DNA of 64,000 nt from Parahoeflea halophila (GTDB taxonomy: Bacteria; Pseudomonadota; Alphaproteobacteria; Rhizobiales; Rhizobiaceae), in contig NZ_OCPC01000001.1 in assembly GCF_900220985.1 (NCBI RefSeq), positions 124,001 to 188,000 on the forward strand, written 5' to 3'. The notes below the pieces were generated by a model. The model was not told where the DNA came from. It did no database searches and worked only from the letters and a program-made list of their open reading frames with translations. Made by a program: the position numbers and the translations under genes. Numbering within the stretch: the stretch's first letter is position 1; each line of letters opens with the position of its first letter. Of the stretch, positions 54,545-63,635 are shown one piece after another.

Positions 54545-56482
54545 TCAGAATGCCTGACCTATCCCGGCATAGATTCCATAATCGGGATCGAGCGGCCCCT
54601 TGTTCAGCGGCACCGCGACATCGATGCGAAGTGGGCCGAAAGGGGTGCCATAACGCAGGCCGACACCTGTGCCGAGCTTGAACTGGCTGCCGGAAAAGCT
54701 CTGGCTGGCACTCACCAGACCCGCATCGACGAATGGAACGATGCCGACGTTCTCGGTCACCTGAACGCGGACTTCGCCTGACGCTTCCAGCAACGAAAGT
54801 CCGCCTGTCGGCTGCCCTGCCGCATTGACAGGACCGATGTCCTGATAACCGTAACCGCGGACGGACCCGCCGCCACCCGCATAGAAGCGGCGGTTTGCCG
54901 GGATCGACGCCAGATCGGCGCCAAAGATCGAGCCGGCGGCAACCCGGCCTGCGACAACAAAGCGCTTGTCCGCATCTAGCGCCCTGTAGGCGGAGGCCTC
55001 GGCGCGCAACTTGACGAAAGTGGCCCCGGCATTGATTTCGTGGGTCGGCTCGACCAGCAATGCCAGACGGGTTCCGCTGGTCGGATTAAGCTTGCTGTCG
55101 CGGGTATCGCGGACATATTCGAGCGGCAGCGCCACGGTAATGGTTTTTAGATCGACGTTGAAACTGTCGGTCAGCTTCGCATACTCGACATTGACGCCGG
55201 CAGAAACTGTCTGCTCCGGCGTCAGTTCATAGGACACTCCGGCTGCGCCCTCGACCGAGAAGCGGCGATAGGCGTCCGGGTTCTCCTGCTCGATCTCGAG
55301 CTTCGACGTGAATTTCGAGGCCGGACCAAGCACGCCCGGCTTTTCAAACAGCATGGCTCCGCGCCAGGTCATGTCCTTGGCTTGTCCGGTGGTGCCGAGT
55401 CTGCTGACAGATCCCTCAATGCGGAGTTTTTCAGCCCGGCCGAAAAGGTTGCGATGTCCCCAGTAGGCCTCCAGTCCGCCGCCATCGGTGGAGGAATAGG
55501 TTGCGCCTGCTCCGAGATAGCGATGCTTGCGTTCGGCAACTGTGACCTGAACCGGAACCGTGCCATCTGCGGCCAGCCTCTCACCGCCACGTACCGTCAC
55601 GCTCGAGAACACTTCAAGCGAGCGCAGGCGTTTCGCGGCCGCGGCCAGTTCCTCGGGGGTATATTGCTCGCCCTGCCTGACGCCGGCCATCCGCGCGATG
55701 AAGGCGGAGTTGACGCTTTCAGCGCCTTCGACCGCTGTCTGGCCAAAGGACGCGACCGGCCCGGCTTCAAGGGTCAGCGCAACGTCGAGCACCCCGCGGG
55801 CATGATCGGCGACCACGTCGCGGCCTGCCACCTGGGCAAACGGGTGACCATCCTTCTCAAGCTCGAGAACCAGAGCCTGCTCGGCGTCGAGAATGATGGT
55901 TGACTTGGCCAGCTGGCCGCTGATCAGCCCCTGTTCTGCTGCCGCATAAGTCTGGCCATTCACATCGCGAATGCTGACATCGCCGAAGCGGAACTGTTTT
56001 CCGGGCTCCACCAGGATACGGACCGGCACGGGGCCATCGCGGCGCAGGTCGGCATCGGGCGGCAGATCCGCAAGTCGTCGCCCGTCGAGCAGAATGCGAA
56101 CTTCGCCGGCATAGCGGGCGTTTTCGTAAAGTGCTCCGACCAGCTGTTCGAAATCGCCGTTGGCGCGCTGGATCAGGCCGATAGAGCCTGCGACCGGACT
56201 GTCCGCGCTCTGAACCAGCTGCGAGGCGGCTTCAAGCTCCCCGCGCAATTCGCCATCGGGGTCCGCGCCTGCAACTTCGAGCGTAACCAAGTAGGACAAG
56301 GGATCGGCAACGACGACAGGGTCGGTTTCTTCGCTTTCAAACAGCTTGAACCCGAAAATCTCGATTGCGCCTGCCGGCCCCGTGATCGCCACGGAGGCCA
56401 CTCCCAGGCACAGCGCAGCCGAAAGGCTTCGCAGCCAAGTGTGGCCGCGCGCTTCGGAGTGTATGTCCCGCACGTGTGTCAT
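54545..56482 (-). CDS. tamA: Translocation and assembly module subunit TamA (Omp85 family)
   Basis: 645 residues. Outer membrane Omp85 beta-barrel. A signal sequence (LSAALCLGVASVAITGPAGA) opens it, POTRA domains cover about residues 60-300 (FRFGDVSIRDVNGQTYAAAE), and the C-terminal barrel has YAGGGGSVRGYGYQDIG, the lid-lock VRGY motif, ending YGIYAGIGQAF. It sits directly before tamB. A divergent FAD/GcvT gene lies 218 bases upstream; that gap contains GGGTTGT/ACAACCC arms (56557-56598) of unknown meaning. Confidence 0.93.
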   Translation of the reverse strand: MTHVRDIHSEARGHTWLRSLSAALCLGVASVAITGPAGAIEIFGFKLFESEETDPVVVADPLSYLVTLEVAGADPDGELRGELEAASQLVQSADSPVAGSIGLIQRANGDFEQLVGALYENARYAGEVRILLDGRRLADLPPDADLRRDGPVPVRILVEPGKQFRFGDVSIRDVNGQTYAAAEQGLISGQLAKSTIILDAEQALVLELEKDGHPFAQVAGRDVVADHARGVLDVALTLEAGPVASFGQTAVEGAESVNSAFIARMAGVRQGEQYTPEELAAAAKRLRSLEVFSSVTVRGGERLAADGTVPVQVTVAERKHRYLGAGATYSSTDGGGLEAYWGHRNLFGRAEKLRIEGSVSRLGTTGQAKDMTWRGAMLFEKPGVLGPASKFTSKLEIEQENPDAYRRFSVEGAAGVSYELTPEQTVSAGVNVEYAKLTDSFNVDLKTITVALPLEYVRDTRDSKLNPTSGTRLALLVEPTHEINAGATFVKLRAEASAYRALDADKRFVVAGRVAAGSIFGADLASIPANRRFYAGGGGSVRGYGYQDIGPVNAAGQPTGGLSLLEASGEVRVQVTENVGIVPFVDAGLVSASQSFSGSQFKLGTGVGLRYGTPFGPLRIDVAVPLNKGPLDPDYGIYAGIGQAF

Positions 56483-56683
56483 CTCATCCCAGTCTACAGG
56501 CGATTGGTGAATGCGCCCTGAACGTTACTACCCCATAAACCGGTTCGAGAATAAGGGGGTTGTTGAAAAACTATGGTCTGATTGCATATCGACAACCCGG
56601 CCTCCCCTGCTTTCTCGCGTGGGGCCGCAATTACTGCTTGTGTGACAAGGACCGATTTCGCAATCTGCCGCCATGATCGAGCT

Positions 56684-56693
56684 GGGGGGGGGG
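56684..56693 (+). repeat. Homopolymer run of ten G before a start codon
   Basis: Ten consecutive G lead straight into the GGGAG Shine-Dalgarno sequence of the downstream gene, whose ATG is at 56701. Runs of this length are prone to slippage. Confidence 0.9.
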
Positions 56694-56700
56694 AGTGCAG

Positions 56701-59256
56701 ATGAGATCACATGTCAGGGCCGTGGTTATTGGCGGCGGTGTTGTCGGCTGCTCCGTCCTTTACCACCTGGCGAAGGCGGGATGGACCGATGTCATGCTGA
56801 TCGAGCGATCGGAACTGACTTCGGGGTCGTCCTGGCATGCGGCCGGCGGCTTCCACACGCTCAACGGCGACCCCAACGTCGCCAAGCTGCAAGCCTACAC
56901 AGTCAGCCTCTATGACGAACTGGAGAAACTCTCCGGCCAGTCCTGCAGCCTGCACCTGACCGGCGGCGTGATGATGGCAGACACACCCGAGCGGATGGAT
57001 TTTCTGCGCCTGGTCCATGCCAAGGGCCGTTATCTCGGCATGGAAACCGAGCTGATCACCCCGTCCGAAGCCAAGGCCATGTTTCCGCTGATGGACGAGA
57101 GCAATTTCGTCGGCGCGCTGTGGGATCCGGTCGAAGGCCATCTCGATCCGTCGGGCACCACCCACGCCTATGCCAAGGCGGCGAAGAAACTCGGGGCCGA
57201 GATCGTTCTGCGCAACCGCGTCATCGAACTGACCCAGGAGGCCGACGGCACCTGGAACGTCGTCACCGAGCAAGGCACTGTGAAGGCAGACCACGTCGTC
57301 AATGCCGGCGGTCTCTGGGCACGCGAAGTCGGCCGCATGGTCGGCCTCGAACTGCCGCTTCTTGCCATGGAGCACATGTATCTTCTGACCGAGGAAATGC
57401 CAGAGGTACTCGAGTTCAACGCCAGGACCGGCCGCGAACTCATTGGCGTCATTGACTTCAAGGGCGAGATCTACACCCGTCAGGAGCGCTCGGGCATCCT
57501 GCTCGGCACCTATGAGAAGGCCTGCAAGCCCTGGTCGCCGGTCAATACGCCGTGGGATTTCGGCCATGAACTGCTCGCGCCCGATCTCGACCGCATTGCG
57601 CCCTCGCTGGAAGTCGGCTTCCGGCATTTCCCGGCGATGGAAAATGCCGGCATCAAGCAGGTCATCAACGGCCCCTTCACCTTTGCACCGGATGGCAATC
57701 CGCTGGTGGGCCCGGTGCCGGGCCTGACCAATTACTGGACCGCCTGTGCGGTGATGGCCGGCTTTTCTCAAGGCGGCGGCGTCGGCCTGGCGCTGTCGAA
57801 CTGGATGGTTCACGGCGATCCCGGCGCCGACATCTGGGGTATGGACGTAGCACGCTTTGGCGAATGGGCGACGCTGCGCTACACCAACGCCAAGGTGCGC
57901 GAGAACTATTCCCGCCGCTTCTCGATCCGCTTTCCCAATGAGGAACTGCCCGCCGCCCGGCCGCAGCAGACCACACCGCTCTACCATGTGATGCTGCGCG
58001 ACAACCACGCGGTGATGGGCGACAGCTGGGGACTGGAGACGCCGCTCTGGTTTGCACCCTCAGCGGACGAGGCGCATGACGTGCTGTCCTTCCATCGCTC
58101 CAACGATTTCGAACATGTCGGCAACGAAGTCCGTGCGGTGCGCGAGCGCGTCGGCGTCACCGAGATCGCCAATTTCGCCAAGTACCGGGTCAGCGGCACC
58201 GGCGCCGAGGTCTGGCTGTCGCAACTGATGACCAACACCATGCCCAAGACCGGGCGCATCGTGCTGACCCCGATGCTCAACGAGTTCGGCAAGCTGATCG
58301 GCGATTTCACCATCGCCAAGGTGGCCGACGAAGACTTCATGGTCTGGGGCTCGTCGGCAGCGCAGCGCTACCACATGCGCTGGTTCGAAAAGCACCTGCC
58401 CAAAGGCAGCCCGATCCGTGTCCACCGGTACGATCTGACCCTTGTAGGCCTGTCGATCGCCGGACCCCGCGCCCGCGACGTGCTGCAAAAGCTCACCGAC
58501 GACGACGTCTCCAATGCGGCTTTCCGCTTCATGGATTTCCGCCAGATGGATGTCGGTGGCGCGCCCTGCATGGTCAACCGCGTCACCTATACCGGTGACC
58601 TCGGCTACGAGATCTGGATGGAGCCCTGCTATGAGCTGGCGGTCTATCGCGCCATCAAGGCGGCGGGCGAAGAGTTTGGCATCGCCGATTTCGGCATGCG
58701 CGCCCTGCTCTCGATGCGGCTCGAGAAGAATTTTCCGACCTGGTTCCGCGAACTCAGGCCCATCTACGGCCCGTTCGAGGGCGGCATGGATCGCTTCATC
58801 AAACTTTCGAAGAATGATTTCATCGGCCGCGAGGCGGCAGCGAAAGAACACGCCGAGGGTCCGAAACTGATGCGGGCCTCGTTCCTGGTCGATGCGCTCG
58901 ACGCCGACGTGATGGGCGACGAGCCGGTCTGGGCCAGGGTCGGTGACAGCGACTACGGCACGGTCGAAGCGCCGCACGGCTACGGCGCGCCGCGTTTCGA
59001 TGCCGACGGCAAGGAAATCCCAAAGCCCGAGGGCGGCACTCTGCGCGATGGCGACTGGCGCGTCGTCGGCTGGATCACCTCCGGCGGCTACGCCCATACG
59101 ATCGGCAATTCGATGGCCCAGGGCTATATCCCCGCAGCGCTGGCGACCATTGGTGAAGAAGGCATGTTCGAGATTGAAATCCTCGGGATCCGCCGTCCGG
59201 CAAGGATCGCGCTGGAAGCGCCCTTCGATCCGATGGGCGAGAAGATGAGGAGCTGA
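56701..59256 (+). CDS. FAD-dependent oxidoreductase / aminomethyltransferase (GcvT) fusion
   Basis: 851 residues. The N-terminal DAO-type FAD domain has [20 protein letters not shown] (about residues 7-26) and LTSGSSWHAAGGFHT, where the His is the flavin-linked residue of dimethylglycine/sarcosine dehydrogenases. The C-terminal half is GcvT-like (LTLVGLSIAGPRARDVLQKL, GDLGYEIWMEPCYELAVYRA, and KNDFIGREAAA). Such enzymes demethylate N-methyl amines and pass the methyl group to tetrahydrofolate. Exact substrate unknown. ATG 56701 has GGAG 5 bases upstream; GTG 56695 is weaker. Confidence 0.9.
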   Translation: MRSHVRAVVIGGGVVGCSVLYHLAKAGWTDVMLIERSELTSGSSWHAAGGFHTLNGDPNVAKLQAYTVSLYDELEKLSGQSCSLHLTGGVMMADTPERMDFLRLVHAKGRYLGMETELITPSEAKAMFPLMDESNFVGALWDPVEGHLDPSGTTHAYAKAAKKLGAEIVLRNRVIELTQEADGTWNVVTEQGTVKADHVVNAGGLWAREVGRMVGLELPLLAMEHMYLLTEEMPEVLEFNARTGRELIGVIDFKGEIYTRQERSGILLGTYEKACKPWSPVNTPWDFGHELLAPDLDRIAPSLEVGFRHFPAMENAGIKQVINGPFTFAPDGNPLVGPVPGLTNYWTACAVMAGFSQGGGVGLALSNWMVHGDPGADIWGMDVARFGEWATLRYTNAKVRENYSRRFSIRFPNEELPAARPQQTTPLYHVMLRDNHAVMGDSWGLETPLWFAPSADEAHDVLSFHRSNDFEHVGNEVRAVRERVGVTEIANFAKYRVSGTGAEVWLSQLMTNTMPKTGRIVLTPMLNEFGKLIGDFTIAKVADEDFMVWGSSAAQRYHMRWFEKHLPKGSPIRVHRYDLTLVGLSIAGPRARDVLQKLTDDDVSNAAFRFMDFRQMDVGGAPCMVNRVTYTGDLGYEIWMEPCYELAVYRAIKAAGEEFGIADFGMRALLSMRLEKNFPTWFRELRPIYGPFEGGMDRFIKLSKNDFIGREAAAKEHAEGPKLMRASFLVDALDADVMGDEPVWARVGDSDYGTVEAPHGYGAPRFDADGKEIPKPEGGTLRDGDWRVVGWITSGGYAHTIGNSMAQGYIPAALATIGEEGMFEIEILGIRRPARIALEAPFDPMGEKMRS

Positions 59257-59260
59257 ACCG

Positions 59261-60073
59261 ATGTCCGACCTCACTGAAGAAAGTCGCGCTCTGGAAATCC
59301 TGAACGCTCGTCGCGACCGGCGGCAGATCGCCCGTGGCAATTCGGGAGACCTGACGATGGATGCGGCCTACAGGATCAACCGTCGGATCAGGGATCTGCG
59401 CACGAAAGCCGGCGAGCGCGTTATCGGGCGCAAGATCGGTTTCACCAATCGCACCATCTGGGACGAATACAACGTGCATGCCCCGATCTGGGGATACATG
59501 TATGACACAACCTTTCGGGACGTGGCGCCGAAAGAAACCTGCTTCTCTCTTGCGCCGTTTTGCGAGCCGCGGATCGAACCGGAAATTGCCTTCTGTTTTG
59601 CGCGACCCCCCTTGGCCGGAACAAGCGAGGAAGACCTGCTCGCCTCGATTGCCTGGTACGCGCACGGCTTCGAGATCGTCGATTCGCTCTACAAGGACTG
59701 GAAATTCGAAGCAGCCGACACGGTGGCAGCCTTTGGCCTGCATGGCGCCTATCTGTGCGGACCCCGCCGATACCTGAAGGACGAAGACCCCACGCGGCTG
59801 CTGGAAGCATTGCAGAGCTTCCAGATCGAGCTCGCGCGCGATGGCGAGACCATCGACATCGGCCAAAGTAGCAATGTTCTTGGCAGCCCCTTGACGGCTC
59901 TGCGGCACGCCATCGAGGTAATCGCGAAAGACCCCGATGCGGACCCCGTCGGCGCCGGCGAAATCATCACTACCGGTACCGTGACACGGGCATTCCCGAT
60001 CAAACCGGGCGAGACATGGTCGACGCGTGTCACCGGCCTGGCACTCGACAATATGCGAGCCACGTTCACCTAG
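59261..60073 (+). CDS. Fumarylacetoacetate hydrolase-fold protein (2-keto-4-pentenoate hydratase-like)
   Basis: 270 residues. Start 4 bases after the previous stop, so one transcript. The MhpD/HpaH-like pattern is GRKIGFTNRTIW, then CEPRIEPEIAFCF (metal-binding acidic residues), HGFEIVDSLYKDWKF and a C-terminal PVGAGEIITTGTVTRAFPIK. These hydratases or decarboxylases act on 2-oxo acids from aromatic breakdown; which substrate applies here is unknown. The pairing with an N-methyl-amine oxidase is not a standard pathway. Confidence 0.85.
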   Translation: MSDLTEESRALEILNARRDRRQIARGNSGDLTMDAAYRINRRIRDLRTKAGERVIGRKIGFTNRTIWDEYNVHAPIWGYMYDTTFRDVAPKETCFSLAPFCEPRIEPEIAFCFARPPLAGTSEEDLLASIAWYAHGFEIVDSLYKDWKFEAADTVAAFGLHGAYLCGPRRYLKDEDPTRLLEALQSFQIELARDGETIDIGQSSNVLGSPLTALRHAIEVIAKDPDADPVGAGEIITTGTVTRAFPIKPGETWSTRVTGLALDNMRATFT

Positions 60074-60114
60074 ACCAGTTGAAACCCGCAACAGGAACCT
60101 GCCCCCAGGCAAAG

Positions 60115-60148
60115 AAATACCCGCAAAGTCAGGGACTTGCGGGTATTT
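60115..60148. terminator. Bidirectional intrinsic terminator
   Basis: Perfect 16-bp stem AAATACCCGCAAAGTC / GACTTGCGGGTATTT with loop AGG, between two convergent genes. A-rich on one side and T-rich on the other, so it can end both the hydratase-like gene and sufA transcription. Confidence 0.9.
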
Positions 60149-60188
60149 CAGGAATCACATTCGCAACAGCTTGAATCAAGTGTTCAAC

Positions 60189-60578
60189 TCAGTCGGTGCG
60201 CACCACTGCGTTGCCTTCTGCAGCCAGCCTTGCCAGATCAGCGGGCTTGAGCTCCACCGATTCTCCACAGCCGCAGGCAGACGTCTGATTCGGGTTGTTG
60301 AACACGAAGCCCGAGCGCAGCTTGGTCACTTCGTAATCCATCTCGGTGCCGAGCAGGTAGAGCACGGCTTCCGGCGCCACGAACACGGTGGCCCCGTCGC
60401 GCTCGATCCGGTCGTCCTTCTCGTTCACTTCGGTCGCCAGATCGATGGCATACTCCATCCCGGCGCAGCCACCCTTCTTGATGCTGACGCGGATGCCCTC
60501 GGCATTGTCCGATGTCTTCAGGATCGCATTGACCCGCTCGGCAGCAGCCGGGGTCAAGGTCATTACGTCAAAGCCCAT
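60189..60578 (-). CDS. sufA: Iron-sulfur assembly A-type carrier (SufA/IscA family)
   Basis: 129 residues from ATG 60578 (AAGGAG 6 bases upstream). A-type Fe-S carrier that receives clusters and passes them to apoproteins. The three conserved cysteines are in KKGGCAGMEY and TSACGCGES, in the C-x(~65)-C-G-C order. Last gene of the suf operon in this window; a strong terminator follows. Confidence 0.93.
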   Translation of the reverse strand: MGFDVMTLTPAAAERVNAILKTSDNAEGIRVSIKKGGCAGMEYAIDLATEVNEKDDRIERDGATVFVAPEAVLYLLGTEMDYEVTKLRSGFVFNNPNQTSACGCGESVELKPADLARLAAEGNAVVRTD

Positions 60579-60686
60579 TTCAGTCTCCTTCGGCAACACG
60601 GATTCAAGGCCCGCTGCTTCATATGCTGAATGTAGTGTGGGTTTATCAGGTTAACAAGTCGGCTGAATTGCCACCCGGGTGGCAAA

Positions 60687-61076
60687 TCAGTACCAGCCGA
60701 CCGCCACCTGCGCCTCTTCGCTCATCCGGTCCGGTGTCCAGGGCGGATCGAATGTCATCGAAACGTCGACCCCGGAGATGCCTTCAACCGTGTTGACAGC
60801 GTTCTCCACCCAGCCCGGCATTTCGCCGGCCACCGGGCAGCCGGGCGCTGTCAGCGTCATCTCGATCTTGACCATGCGGTCATCCTCGATGTCGATCTTG
60901 TAGATCAGCCCGAGCTCGTAGATGTCGGCCGGGATTTCGGGGTCGTAGACGGTCTTCAGCGCCGAGATGATGTCGTCGCTCAGCCGCGCCAGTTCCTCGC
61001 GCGGGATCGCCGATTCGGCCACGGAGGTTTCCGTGCCGGTTTCGGTCACGGTCTTGTTTTCGGATGCGTCGCTCAT
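60687..61076 (-). CDS. sufT: SUF system protein SufT (DUF59/MIP18 family)
   Basis: 129 residues from ATG 61076 (GGAG upstream). MIP18/DUF59 domain: VYDPEIPADIYELGLIYKID, MTLTAPGCPVAGEMPGW and VSMTFDPPWTPDRMSEEAQ. It helps Fe-S maturation, probably as a carrier or adaptor, and is a standard member of the suf operon. The N-terminus is a Thr/Glu-rich stretch of about 25 residues. Confidence 0.92.
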   Translation of the reverse strand: MSDASENKTVTETGTETSVAESAIPREELARLSDDIISALKTVYDPEIPADIYELGLIYKIDIEDDRMVKIEMTLTAPGCPVAGEMPGWVENAVNTVEGISGVDVSMTFDPPWTPDRMSEEAQVAVGWY

Positions 61077-61089
61077 CGGCTTTGCTCCT

Positions 61090-62328
61090 TCAGGAAAAAA
61101 ACGCCCGCGCCTTGTCGAGGGCTTCGACAAGCACATCGATTTCCACACGGGTATTGTAAAGGCCCATTGAGGCACGGCAAGTCGAGGTCGCGCCAAAGCG
61201 CTTGAGCAGCGGTTGCGCACAATGGGTGCCCGCCCGTACCGCCACGCCGGAGCGGTCGATCAGCATCGAGATATCATGCGCATGAACGCCCTCGATCTCG
61301 AAGGCGAAGATCGCCCCCTTGCCGCGGGCCGTGCCAATCAGCCGAAGCGCGTTGACCGCCGAGAGCTTTTCCAGCGCGTAAGCTGTCAGATCCGCCTCGT
61401 GTGCTGCAATCCGGTCACGACCGAGCTTTTCGATGTATTCGAGCGCAGCGCCCAGACCGATGGCCTGGACGATCGGCGGCGTTCCTGCCTCAAACCGGTG
61501 CGGCGGATCGTTGTAGGTGACATCGTCTTCGCTGACATCGACGATCATCTCTCCGCCGCCCATGAAGGGTTGCATCGCCTTGAGCGCGTCCGTCTTGCCG
61601 TAAAGCACGCCGATTCCCGACGGGCCGTAGAGCTTGTGGCCGGTCATAACGTACCAGTCACAATCAATCTCCTGCACATCCACCGGCATGTGCACGGCCG
61701 ATTGGCTGCCATCGATCAGCACCTTGACGCCGCGCTCATGGGCGATGCGGCAGACTTCCTTCACATCGACCACCGTGCCGAGCACATTCGACATGTGGGT
61801 GACGGCAACCAGCTTCGTCCGGTCGGTCAGCGCCTTGCGAAAATCGTCAAGATCGAAATTGCCCTCATCGTCGACGCCGACCCAGACGATCTTCGCGCCT
61901 TGGCGTTCGCGCAGGAAATGCCACGGCACGATATTGGAGTGATGCTCCATGATGGTGATGACGATCTCGTCGCCATCCTCGATACGCGGCATGCCGTAAC
62001 CATAGGCAACCGTGTTGATCGCTTCGGTGGTCGATTTGGTAAACACCACATTGTCGACCGATGGCGCGTTGAGAAACCGCTTCACGATTTCGCGGGCGTT
62101 CTCGTAGGCATCCGTGGCTGCATTGGAGAGGAAATGCAAGCCCCGGTGTACATTGGCGTATTCGTTCGAATAGGCGTGAGTGACCGCGTCGATCACCGCC
62201 TGCGGCTTCTGGGCCGAGGCACCGTTGTCGAGATAGACCAGCGGCTTGCCGTGAACCGTTCGCGACAGGATCGGGAAATCCTTGCGCACGGCGTCAACGT
62301 CATAAGCCTGAATCAGAGTATCAGCCAT
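61090..62328 (-). CDS. sufS: Cysteine desulfurase SufS
   Basis: 412 residues. PLP enzyme that takes sulfur from cysteine for Fe-S cluster building. The PLP lysine is in VMTGHKLYGPSGIGVLYG and the catalytic cysteine in RAGTHCAQPLLKRF. The N-terminus FPILSRTVHGKPLVYLDNGA is the class II SufS start. Its ATG (62328) overlaps the sufD stop by 8 bases, so expression is coupled. Confidence 0.95.
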   Translation of the reverse strand: MADTLIQAYDVDAVRKDFPILSRTVHGKPLVYLDNGASAQKPQAVIDAVTHAYSNEYANVHRGLHFLSNAATDAYENAREIVKRFLNAPSVDNVVFTKSTTEAINTVAYGYGMPRIEDGDEIVITIMEHHSNIVPWHFLRERQGAKIVWVGVDDEGNFDLDDFRKALTDRTKLVAVTHMSNVLGTVVDVKEVCRIAHERGVKVLIDGSQSAVHMPVDVQEIDCDWYVMTGHKLYGPSGIGVLYGKTDALKAMQPFMGGGEMIVDVSEDDVTYNDPPHRFEAGTPPIVQAIGLGAALEYIEKLGRDRIAAHEADLTAYALEKLSAVNALRLIGTARGKGAIFAFEIEGVHAHDISMLIDRSGVAVRAGTHCAQPLLKRFGATSTCRASMGLYNTRVEIDVLVEALDKARAFFS

Positions 62329-63592
62329 GGTCGGCAAGCCACTGTTCGATAAGCGTTTCCAGCGCCTCGACCAGGTCCTCGTTTTCCAGTTCGTCAATCA
62401 GTTCATCGACAAAACCGTTGACCAGAAGTCCGCGTGCCGTCTTCTCGGAGATGCCGCGCGCCATCAGGTAGAACAGGTGATTGTGGTCGATGTCGATCAC
62501 TGTCGCACCATGGGCGCAAATCACGTCATCGGCAAAGATCTCCAGTTCCGGCTTGGCCGAAAACTCGCCGTCATCAGACAAAAGAAGCGTGTTGCAGGCC
62601 ATCTGCGCATCGGTCTTCTGTGCCACCTGCGCCACCCGGATCTGACCCTGGAAGACGCCGCGGGCACGGTTCAGCACCACGTTGCGGACGATCTCCGAAG
62701 ACGTCGTGTTGGGCACGTTGTGGCCCAGCGTCAGCGTCACGTCGGTGTGGCTGTCACCGGCCAGCAGGTTGACGCAGCGCAGATCGAGATGTGCGCCCTC
62801 GCCTGCGGCTTCCACATGCAGTTCCTGCCGCACCAGCTTGCCGCCGGCATTGATGACGAAAAGCTTCAGCTTGGCATCCGCGCCGAGCCGGGCATTGAGC
62901 TGCGCCAGCCGCTGATCAGCCTCTCCGCACCCCTGCAGGATGATCCAGGTCACATCCGCACCATCGGCGAGATCGAGCGTGGTCACCGCGCTCGACAGCC
63001 CGCTCTGACCCTTGTCGCCCAGATGCCGGTCGACGACGGTTGCGGTGGCCTTGGCGCCGAATCCGGCTGCAAAGCGATTGTGAACCTGCCCGCCGGACTG
63101 GGTCGACTGGATCTCGATGATCTCCTCGATCGCCTGGTCGGCAGCAACCGAAAAGCTGTAGCCGTCCATCACGAAGGCACCGTTGAGACGGCCGATCAGA
63201 TCGTCGGCCCCGCGTGCGACCAGACGGCTGGCAGCCTCGCCGGACGCCAGAAGCTCCATATACGAGCTGAGCTCGAGGCCATCTGGCACACTGATATCGG
63301 CGCTCTGGCCCTGCACCAGGGGCAGCACCAGGCTGCCGCGGACAAGCGGATCGACCTGCTGCGCAGCGCCGCTGGCCTGACCGGGCACATCGCGCAGAAG
63401 GTTGCGCAGGTCGGTGTAGTGCCAGCTTTCAAGGCGGCGTGTGGGAAGCCCGTCATTGCTGATCGCACTGACCAGCTTGTCGCGGGCAGCAGTTACCGGC
63501 GCGTCACCGGGCAGTTGCCCCATGACTTCGGCGAAACTGTCCAGTATCGCCTTCTCTGCGGCGGTGTGTGGCGGCTTTGTCTGTATGTTCAT
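62321..63592 (-). CDS. sufD: Fe-S cluster assembly scaffold subunit SufD
   Basis: 423 residues from ATG 63592 (GGAG upstream). Part of the SufBCD scaffold on which Fe-S clusters are built. Beta-helix core (FAADDVICAHGATVIDIDHN, then YLMARGISEKTARGLLVNGF) is typical for SufB/SufD. It is 43 bases behind sufC. SufB must lie beyond the window's right edge. Confidence 0.94.
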   Translation of the reverse strand: MNIQTKPPHTAAEKAILDSFAEVMGQLPGDAPVTAARDKLVSAISNDGLPTRRLESWHYTDLRNLLRDVPGQASGAAQQVDPLVRGSLVLPLVQGQSADISVPDGLELSSYMELLASGEAASRLVARGADDLIGRLNGAFVMDGYSFSVAADQAIEEIIEIQSTQSGGQVHNRFAAGFGAKATATVVDRHLGDKGQSGLSSAVTTLDLADGADVTWIILQGCGEADQRLAQLNARLGADAKLKLFVINAGGKLVRQELHVEAAGEGAHLDLRCVNLLAGDSHTDVTLTLGHNVPNTTSSEIVRNVVLNRARGVFQGQIRVAQVAQKTDAQMACNTLLLSDDGEFSAKPELEIFADDVICAHGATVIDIDHNHLFYLMARGISEKTARGLLVNGFVDELIDELENEDLVEALETLIEQWLADHG

Positions 63593-63635
63593 GCCTGTCT
63601 CTCCTGAGCTTCTCGCCCGTCCGTTCGGCGTCACC

